Assembly (NCBI GenBank): GCA_017429885.1
Contig: JAFROA010000257.1
Location: forward strand, 1-7,058
Direction: 5' to 3'
DNA from: Bacteroidales bacterium
GTDB lineage: Bacteria > Bacteroidota > Bacteroidia > Bacteroidales > UBA932
DNA length: 7,058 nucleotides
Positions 1-5,029 of this stretch are shown piece by piece; positions within the stretch are counted from its first letter, which is position 1; the number at the start of each line of letters is the position of its first letter. The position numbers and the translations under genes were made by a program. The notes under the pieces were generated by a model, which was not told the origin of the DNA, did no database searches, and saw nothing but the letters and a program-made list of their open reading frames with translations.

Positions 1-180
1 GTATCTCATTGTGGGTGGGGATGTTCCCCCTGTCGTTAACCGTAATTCATATGGCAACGCCTGGTTCGTGAACGGCGTTGTGGATGCCGCCACGCCGGAT
101 GATTAGATAGGCTTGATCGCTTCCACGGATCTTCGTACGACCGCCATTATCGGATCTGACTTCAAGGATGCGGTGAAGAT

Positions 181-197
181 GCCCGGTCCAGCCGGGC
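181..197. repeat. Short GC-rich inverted repeat abutting the tandem repeat
   Basis: GCCCGG (181-186) and CCGGGC (192-197) are perfect reverse complements separated by the 5-base loop TCCAG. The structure lies inside the coding frame and runs into the first unit of the 21-bp tandem repeat. There is no T-tract after it, so it is not an intrinsic terminator. It could be a chance product of local GC richness or could have favoured slippage when the repeat formed. Confidence 0.45.
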
Positions 198-242
198 ATG
201 ACGCCGCGGAGGCTGGGCATGACGCCGCGGAGGCCGGGGATG
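191..242 (+). repeat. 21-bp GC-rich tandem repeat, about 2.5 copies, inside yfhO
   Basis: Units at 191-211 and 212-232 differ at one base (gccggg versus gctggg). A third partial unit at 233-242 matches 9 of 10 bases. The length is a multiple of three, so the frame is kept and the repeat encodes AGHDAAE twice, then AGDGD. It lies in a linker between the RTTAIIGSDF segment and the next beta-rich segment, where family members normally have a short variable loop. The unit is visibly more GC-rich than the flanks and each full copy contains CCGCGG. Confidence 0.85.
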
Positions 243-582
243 GCGACTTTATCAAGATGACATACTACAGCCCTAATGAGCTTCATTACCATTATAAAGC
301 TTCCTCTGACCGTCCGGTTGTGTTCAGTGAGATTTATTATCCAAAAGGCTGGCATGCTAGTGTTGATGGGAATGATGTGGGGTTGTTCCGTGCGGATTGG
401 ATATTCAGAGGTGCCGTGCTTCCCGCTGGAGAGCATGTCATGGTGATGCGTTTCGACCCCAAGGTTTATCCTGTCAGTGAGAGTGTGTCAAAGGCATCAT
501 CAATCACACTCCTGCTTATGATAGCGGCGGCAATAGCGGGAGCGATTGTTTTCGCCAATAAAGAGAAAAAGGAAGAAGAGAT

Positions 583-1803
583 ATGATAAACGTTATCGGT
601 CTTGGTTACATAGGGCTGCCTACAGCCCTTATGATGGCCTCTCATGGCCTTGAGGTTGTGGGGACGGATTATAACAAGGGCCTTGTGGACACCTTGAATT
701 CCGGCAGGACCACCTTCAAGGAGGATGGCCTTGATAAGCTTTTCGACGAGGCTCTTAAAGCCGGTATCAAGTTCACGACTGAATATGCCAGGACCGGCAT
801 GTACATTATATCCGTCCCGACCCCCTACGATAAGTTCAGCAAGAAAGTCGATCCTGGTTATGTTGTGGCGGCGGTCAGGGATGTGTTGAAGGTATGTCCT
901 CCGGATGCGACATTGGTGATTGAGTCCACTGTAAGCCCAGGCACGATTGACAAGCACGTCAGGCCCGTTGTAGAGGCTTGGAGTTCCGAGACCGGAAACA
1001 GGATCAACTTGGTTCACGCCCCGGAGCGTATCATCCCGGGAAACATGGTTTATGAGCTTCTCCACAACAACCGCACGATAGGAGCGGATGACAAGGCTGT
1101 GGGAGAGGAGGTGAAGGCATGCTACGCTTCTTTCTGTCAGGGTGAGATTGTCGTGACCGACATCCGGACCGCGGAGATGACAAAAGTTGTCGAGAACACT
1201 TTCAGGGCTGTCAACATAGCGTTCGCGAACGAACTGGCTAGGATTTGACGCCACGACGGGATGGATGTCTATGAGATCATCAGGATATGCAACATGCATC
1301 CAAGGGTGAATATCCTTCAGCCGGGTCCCGGCGTCGGAGGCCACTGTATTTCTGTCGACCCCTGGTTCCTTGTCGGGGACTATCCCTCAATTGCCAAGGT
1401 CATTGACGAGTCGATGAAAACAAACGACAGCCAGCCGTCTTTCGTTCTCAACCGTATCCATGAGATAATGAGGGAAAACGGTATCACGGATTATGCCAGG
1501 GTCGGTTTGTACGGATTGACCTACAAAGAGAACGTGGATGACATCAGGGAGTCTCCTACTTTGCAGCTTCTGGAGGCCCAAGAGAGGCATCTGGCCAAAC
1601 CACTGAAGGTTTTTGACCCTCTCGTGGGCAAGAAGGTGGTTGAGAGCCAGGTAATGGATTTCGATGAGTTCATCAAGGACACCGACATGGTTGTGATTAT
1701 GGTTAAGCATGATCATATCAAGGCATCGTGGGACAGGCTCAAGGGAAAGGTGATCTTGGATTGCCATAATATTTGCCCGCTGGATAATGTCTATCATATC
1801 TGA
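583..1803 (+). pseudogene. wecC: UDP-N-acetyl-D-mannosamine 6-dehydrogenase, interrupted by in-frame TGA
   Basis: WecC oxidises UDP-ManNAc to UDP-ManNAc-uronate with two NAD+ in the cytoplasm. The frame spans 406 residues, close to the usual length, with a TGA at codon 222 (1246-1248). The N-terminal NAD domain shows the Rossmann motif GLGYIGLP (6-13), SVPTP (77-81), ESTVSPGT (114-121) and APERIIPGN (146-154). The central helix has the catalytic Lys201 (EMTKVVENT) and Asn211 (NIAFANEL). After the stop, NILQPGPGVGGHCISVDPW carries the catalytic Cys255, followed by the C-terminal UDP-binding domain (YGLTYKENVDDIRESP). In E. coli WecC the aligned stretch reads ELSLIC, so TGA replaces a Cys codon (TGC or TGT). 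The break falls in the middle helical domain, which makes an active pair of fragments doubtful, although an ATG lies 12 bases after the TGA. The start at 583 overlaps the upstream TGA and has a purine-rich AGGAAG stretch ahead of it. The other motifs are intact, so the loss is recent or is a sequence error. Confidence 0.9.
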
Positions 1804-1824
1804 CTTTCTTGAACTCGCTTGAAT

Positions 1825-2973
1825 ATGAAGAGAGTGATGCTAGTTTTTGGGACCAGACCGGAGGCCATTAAGATGTGCCCCCTGGTCAAGGAGTTCCAGA
1901 AATACCATGATGACTTCAATACGATTGTTTGTGTGACTGGGCAGCACAGGGAGATGCTGGATCAGGTCTTGAAGGTTTTCGGGGTTGTTCCTGATTATGA
2001 TCTGGACATCATGAGACAGGGCCAGGATCTGTATGATGTGACATCTAAAGTCTTGGTGGGAATGCGTGATGTTTTGAAGGAGGCTTGCCCGGATGTGGTG
2101 TTGGTCCATGGAGACACCACCACCAGCACAGCTACCGCCCTCGCCGCTTTCTATCAGAGAATTCCCGTGGGACATGTGGAAGCCGGATTGCGCACCAGGA
2201 ATATATACAGTCCATGGCCGGAGGAAATCAATCGTCAGATCACAAGCCGCATCGCGACATATAATTTCGCCCCGACCCCTCTCAGCCGCCGGAATCTTCT
2301 CGAGGAAGCTGTTGATGAGAATAAGATCATCGTCACAGGCAATACCGTTATAGACGCCTTGAGGCTGGTCGTGGACAGGATTCATTCGGACTCAGGTCTC
2401 GGTAGGGAATTGGAGGACAGGATTCTTGAGCATGGATATGATACCAGTAGATTAGCCACTCGTCGCCTTGTCTTGATCACGGGTCACCGGAGAGAGAATT
2501 TCGGGGAGGGCTTCATATCCATCTGCGACTCCATCAGGGACCTGGGAACTAAATACAAGGATGTGGATTTTGTGTATCCTATGCACTTGAACCCCAATGT
2601 GAGGAAGCCTATTCACCAGGTATTCGGAGAGGATCTTCATGGACTCGGGAATATTTTTTTCATAGAACCTCTTGAATATCTGGAATTTGTGTATCTTATG
2701 GAGCGTTCGGCCGTGGTGCTGACCGACAGTGGCGGGATACAGGAGGAGGCTCCTGGTTTGGGAAAACCCGTGCTCGTGATGCGGGATACCACGGAACGTC
2801 CAGAGGCTTTGGAGGCTGGAACGGTCAAACTTGTGGGAACAGATTATGGCAAGATAGTGGGAGAAATTTCCTTGCTGCTGGATGACAAGGAAGCCTATGA
2901 GAAGATGGCGCGTTCGGCGAATCCCTATGGCGACGGGAAAGCCTGTGAGAGAATAGTAAAGTCTTTTCTTTAA
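1825..2973 (+). CDS. wecB: UDP-N-acetylglucosamine 2-epimerase (non-hydrolysing)
   Basis: WecB interconverts UDP-GlcNAc and UDP-ManNAc in the cytoplasm and so supplies the substrate of the WecC encoded just upstream. The 382-residue protein has the usual length and a GT-B-like two-domain fold. Visible family motifs are FGTRPEAIKMCPL (8-20, Arg11), TGQHREML (38-45), HGDTTTS (95-101, Asp97), HVEAGLRT (117-124, Glu119), PWPEEINRQ (130-138, Glu133), TGHRRENFG (219-227, His221), PMHLNPNVR (252-260) and DSGGIQEEAPGLGKPVLV (301-318). The catalytic acidic residues and the His known from E. coli WecB are therefore present. I chose the ATG at 1825 because the protein then begins MKRVMLVFGTRPE, the standard start; an in-frame TTG at 1819 is two codons earlier and less likely. 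It lies 21 bp after the wecC stop and is probably on the same transcript. Unlike its two upstream neighbours it is intact. A CPS-locus name such as mnaA would be equally valid. Confidence 0.96.
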   Translation: MKRVMLVFGTRPEAIKMCPLVKEFQKYHDDFNTIVCVTGQHREMLDQVLKVFGVVPDYDLDIMRQGQDLYDVTSKVLVGMRDVLKEACPDVVLVHGDTTTSTATALAAFYQRIPVGHVEAGLRTRNIYSPWPEEINRQITSRIATYNFAPTPLSRRNLLEEAVDENKIIVTGNTVIDALRLVVDRIHSDSGLGRELEDRILEHGYDTSRLATRRLVLITGHRRENFGEGFISICDSIRDLGTKYKDVDFVYPMHLNPNVRKPIHQVFGEDLHGLGNIFFIEPLEYLEFVYLMERSAVVLTDSGGIQEEAPGLGKPVLVMRDTTERPEALEAGTVKLVGTDYGKIVGEISLLLDDKEAYEKMARSANPYGDGKACERIVKSFL

Positions 2974-2998
2974 TATAACCCTTAAAAACAACAAAACA

Positions 2999-3295
2999 AT
3001 GGAAGAGAACAAACCTCAAGAGACATTCGATCCCAGGGATCTGAATCAGGACGGAAAAGTCACGCTTAGCGAGAAAGTCCAGTATGCTGCTGGCAAGGCC
3101 GCTGAAAAGGCCAAGGAGGTTTATGCCGAGGCCAAAGAGAAGACCGTTGAGGTCGCCGGAAAGGTGGCTGATAAGAGCAAGGAGCTTTATGCTGAGGCCA
3201 AGGACAAGGCCGCTGACTTGAAAGAGAAGGCTGCCGACAAGATTGACACGGCCAAGCAGAAGATCCAGGAGAAGAAAGGCGAGAAAGAGGCTTAG
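2999..3295 (+). CDS. Small charged helical protein with one EF-hand loop and 11-mer repeats
   Basis: I do not recognise a named family. The 98-residue product has no signal peptide or membrane helix, so it is probably cytoplasmic. Residues 14-25 (DLNQDGKVTLSE) match the 12-residue EF-hand calcium loop at every key position: Asp1, Asn3, Asp5, Gly6, a hydrophobic residue at 8 and Glu12. From about residue 26 to the end it is rich in Ala, Lys and Glu and should form long amphipathic helix. Residues 38-59 and 60-81 form a 22-residue repeat (AKEVYAEAKEK / SKELYAEAKDK), each equal to two 11-mers, as in group-3 LEA and apolipoprotein-like proteins. Such helices often bind membrane surfaces or stay disordered until dried or bound; that role is inferred here. 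It starts at an ATG 25 bp after wecB, preceded by an A-rich leader typical of Bacteroidota starts, and ends 2 bp before the lipoprotein gene. Joint expression is likely. Confidence 0.85.
   Translation: MEENKPQETFDPRDLNQDGKVTLSEKVQYAAGKAAEKAKEVYAEAKEKTVEVAGKVADKSKELYAEAKDKAADLKEKAADKIDTAKQKIQEKKGEKEA
3110..3241 (+). repeat. Two 66-bp direct repeats encoding 22-residue helical units
   Basis: Units 3110-3175 and 3176-3241 are adjacent and in frame. Their first halves are nearly identical (gccaaggaggtttatgccga versus agcaaggagctttatgctga) and their second halves have diverged. They encode A38-K59 and S60-K81 of the small EF-hand protein. This pattern fits an old internal duplication followed by drift under selection for an 11-residue helical period. 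Confidence 0.75.
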
Positions 3296-3297
3296 AG

Positions 3298-3945
3298 ATG
3301 AGACGGCGCGGATTTGCCGCCGCTGCCTTGATTTGCTGCGCCCTGACAGTCTCAGGGTGCAGCCTTTTCAAGGCCGCAGGTATGATTGGAAGGCTTTTCG
3401 GGGCCAAGAAGACTTCAACCGTAGTCACTTTGGTGAAGATCATAGGCTCCGTTATCGGCCAGTTCTACGACACGACAACTAAGAAAGCGTTGGTCGGCTC
3501 ATGGGTTTATGAGGAACCTGCCATCCAGTTCGAGAGCCAGAACCTGCTTGACAAGGCGGGAGGTGTGGTGGCCAGCCAGAACGTGGCGGACAACATCACT
3601 CCATATTTCGAGTTGCTGGGGCTCAAGACGGGCGATATAGCTCTTGACTTGAGGAAAGACAACACCTGCACTTTCACAATTGGAGGCAGAAAGATTGACG
3701 GCACCTATGAGTTCGACGATGAGACTAAGAAGCTGTCCCTCAAAGCTGGGTTAATTCCTCTTCCGGCAGCCTATCTCTCAATCGTGAATAACCAGATGGC
3801 TATGACCTATGACTCCAGTGTCCTGCTGGGACTGATCAAGGTCATGGGCGCCGTTGACACCAAGTCGACATTTGCCTCGGTCTCCAAACTCGCCGACAGC
3901 TACGACGGGATGAAGACCGGATTCACATTCAAGAAGTCCAAGTAA
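3298..3945 (+). CDS. DUF4923-like (lipocalin-like) lipoprotein
   Basis: The 215-residue protein starts with a lipoprotein signal: MRRR, a hydrophobic stretch (5-18) and the lipobox VSGC with Cys21 as the lipidated residue. The mature N-terminus continues SLFKAAG without the acidic/Lys-rich surface-export signal of Bacteroidota, so anchoring on the periplasmic side is more likely than surface display. From about residue 65 the sequence LVGSWVYEEPAIQFES, then NLLDKAGGVVAS, CTFTIGGRKIDGTYEFD and KKLSLKAG resembles the DUF4923 family found in Bacteroides and Prevotella, a beta-rich fold that starts with a G-S/T-W motif like lipocalin-type domains. Function is unknown for the family; small-molecule or lipid binding is only a guess from the fold. 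A helical segment at about 23-60 precedes the domain. The ATG at 3298 lies 2 bp after the stop of the small helical gene, so translational coupling is probable. The stop (TAA, 3943-3945) is 19 bp from the convergent mrp stop. Confidence 0.85.
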   Translation: MRRRGFAAAALICCALTVSGCSLFKAAGMIGRLFGAKKTSTVVTLVKIIGSVIGQFYDTTTKKALVGSWVYEEPAIQFESQNLLDKAGGVVASQNVADNITPYFELLGLKTGDIALDLRKDNTCTFTIGGRKIDGTYEFDDETKKLSLKAGLIPLPAAYLSIVNNQMAMTYDSSVLLGLIKVMGAVDTKSTFASVSKLADSYDGMKTGFTFKKSK

Positions 3946-3964
3946 GACTCGTGATTCAGGCTTT
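3946..3964. other. Convergent gap between the two transcription units
   Basis: Only 19 bases separate the lipoprotein stop from the mrp stop on the opposite strand. I see no stable GC stem followed by a T-run on either strand here or just inside either gene end. Termination is therefore unexplained by an obvious intrinsic terminator, and transcripts from the two sides may overlap at their 3' ends. Confidence 0.6.
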
Positions 3965-5029
3965 TCAGCCAGCGGCCTCGGCCAATGAACGGGCGAGGTC
4001 GATGAAGGCGAGTGCGTCTGGACGGGTCGAAAGAGCGGAAGGCTCACCGGAGTCTCCTCCCTCGCGTATACCCTGCACGATGGGGATCTGCCCCAGCAGC
4101 GGGATGCCATATTTCTCCGCCATCTTGCGCCCGCCGTCTTTTCCGAATATATAGTACTTATTATCAGGTAGTTCCTCCGGAGTGAACCAGGCCATGTTCT
4201 CGACTAGGCCAAAGATCCGGCGGTTGATGTTCTCGTTGCGAAACATGTTCACGCCCTTCTCCACGTCCGAAAGAGCGACATCCTGAGGAGTTGTGACAAT
4301 CAACGCTCCCTCCATCGGGATATCGTTCACGAGCGAGATATGGATGTCTCCTGTTCCAGGGGGCATGTCGATAAGCAGGAAGTCCAATACACCCCAGCGC
4401 ACCTGCAGGATCATCTGCTTGAGCGCATTGCAAGCCATGGGTCCTCTCCAGATGAGTGCTTGCCCGGGCTCGGCGAAGTAGCCTATCGACATCCATTTGA
4501 CCCCATATTTCTCAATCGGAAGGATGACCTCCTTGCCCTCGCCGCTTTCCTCTGCGGCTGGGACCTCGTTAATCGTTCCTGTCATAAGCGGGACGGAGGG
4601 TCCATAGACATCAGCGTCCGCAAGACCGACCTTATAGCCAAGCCTGGCCAGTGCGACAGCGAGGTTGACGGCTACAGTGGATTTGCCAACGCCACCCTTG
4701 CCGGAGGCAATACCTATGATATGCCTCACGTTGTTGATTTCCTCCAATCCGAGGTCCAGGCCTGGTTTTTTCTTCGGAGCCTCTTCTTTCACTATGGTCT
4801 TCACCTCCACTTCGGTTCCTGCTGGGGCGTTTCGGATAATAGTTGCCCTGGTCGCTCCGACAAGATATTCAGTGAGAGGATCACGCCTCTTCGGGAAAGC
4901 GAGAGTGACAGTGACCTTATTTCCTTCCACGGAGATGGCCTCGACCATCCCCAGCTCCACAATATTCTGGCTCCCTTTGGCGGGATGAACCACCTCCAGG
5001 AGCCAGCTTTTAATTTCAGTATCAGTCAT
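3965..5029 (-). CDS. mrp: Mrp/ApbC-type P-loop ATPase, iron-sulfur cluster carrier
   Basis: Mrp/ApbC/Nbp35 proteins are cytoplasmic ATPases that carry and transfer Fe-S clusters. The 354-residue protein has the full two-domain layout. An N-terminal MIP18/DUF59-type domain (about 5-80) is followed by a Lys/Pro linker (81-90) and a MinD-like ATPase domain. The deviant Walker A is GKGGVGKS (110-117, signature Lys111 and Lys116), the next motif is DADVYGPSVP (138-147), and Walker B is LLIDMPPGTGD (218-228, Asp221). The C-terminal run ENMAWFTPEELPDNKYYIFG is typical of Bacteroidota members. At this place many other Mrp/Nbp35 proteins have a CPxC pair that holds the cluster between subunits; here it is absent, and the whole protein has a single cysteine, Cys200 in GPMACNAL. 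I believe missing CxxC is common to this lineage and not a local defect. The ATG at 5027-5029 directly follows the stop of the upstream peptidase gene with no spacer, so the two are probably co-translated. Long opposite-strand frames across this gene are shadows. Confidence 0.94.
   Translation of the reverse strand: MTDTEIKSWLLEVVHPAKGSQNIVELGMVEAISVEGNKVTVTLAFPKRRDPLTEYLVGATRATIIRNAPAGTEVEVKTIVKEEAPKKKPGLDLGLEEINNVRHIIGIASGKGGVGKSTVAVNLAVALARLGYKVGLADADVYGPSVPLMTGTINEVPAAEESGEGKEVILPIEKYGVKWMSIGYFAEPGQALIWRGPMACNALKQMILQVRWGVLDFLLIDMPPGTGDIHISLVNDIPMEGALIVTTPQDVALSDVEKGVNMFRNENINRRIFGLVENMAWFTPEELPDNKYYIFGKDGGRKMAEKYGIPLLGQIPIVQGIREGGDSGEPSALSTRPDALAFIDLARSLAEAAG

Larger units (their letters stand above)
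1..586 (+). pseudogene. YfhO-family membrane protein, C-terminal part, interrupted by in-frame TAG
   Basis: This is the 3' end of a gene that begins left of the window. Reading from base 2, 34 codons run to a TAG at 104-106, and the same frame then continues to TGA at 584-586. The piece before the stop contains GNAWFVNGVV and the piece after it contains DLRTTAIIGSDF, VFSEIYYPKGWHASVDG, LPAGEH and MRFDPKVYP. These are the landmarks I know from the C-terminal extracytoplasmic domain of Bacteroidota YfhO proteins. A final hydrophobic helix (about bases 485-555) and a KEKKEEE cytoplasmic tail follow. YfhO proteins are multi-pass membrane proteins related to GT-C glycosyltransferases and linked to glycosylation of envelope polymers; the exact substrate here is unknown. 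Family members usually have an acidic residue where the TAG lies (PDD-E-I), so GAG to TAG is the simplest explanation. If the stop is real, the product loses about 160 residues, including the last membrane helix. The TTG at 113 is not a credible start. The gene ends in an ATGA overlap with wecC. Confidence 0.8.

Noticed and set aside
113..115. TTG at 113 as a true start of a 157-residue protein.
   Set aside because: It lies within the YfhO domain with matching family sequence on both sides of the nearby TAG, and there is no ribosome site; it is a remnant of the interrupted gene.
191..242. A CRISPR array from the 21-bp repeats.
   Set aside because: The copies are directly adjacent without spacers, number only about 2.5, and are in frame inside a coding region.
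1246..1300. Selenocysteine at the wecC TGA, since TGA stands in place of Cys.
   Set aside because: The replaced Cys is not the catalytic one (Cys255 is encoded normally). Only a weak 5-bp stem (GATGG/TCATC) with a 12-base loop follows, not a convincing bacterial SECIS, and no Sec genes are in view.
466..1344. A 292-codon open frame on the - strand opposite yfhO and wecC.
   Set aside because: It has no recognisable motif and lies opposite strongly conserved WecC sequence; shadow frame.
104..3295. An altered genetic code in which TAG and TGA are read as amino acids.
   Set aside because: TGA ends yfhO (584-586), wecC (1801-1803) and mrp, and TAG ends the small helical gene (3293-3295) at sensible positions. 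The two internal stops would also need different amino acids.
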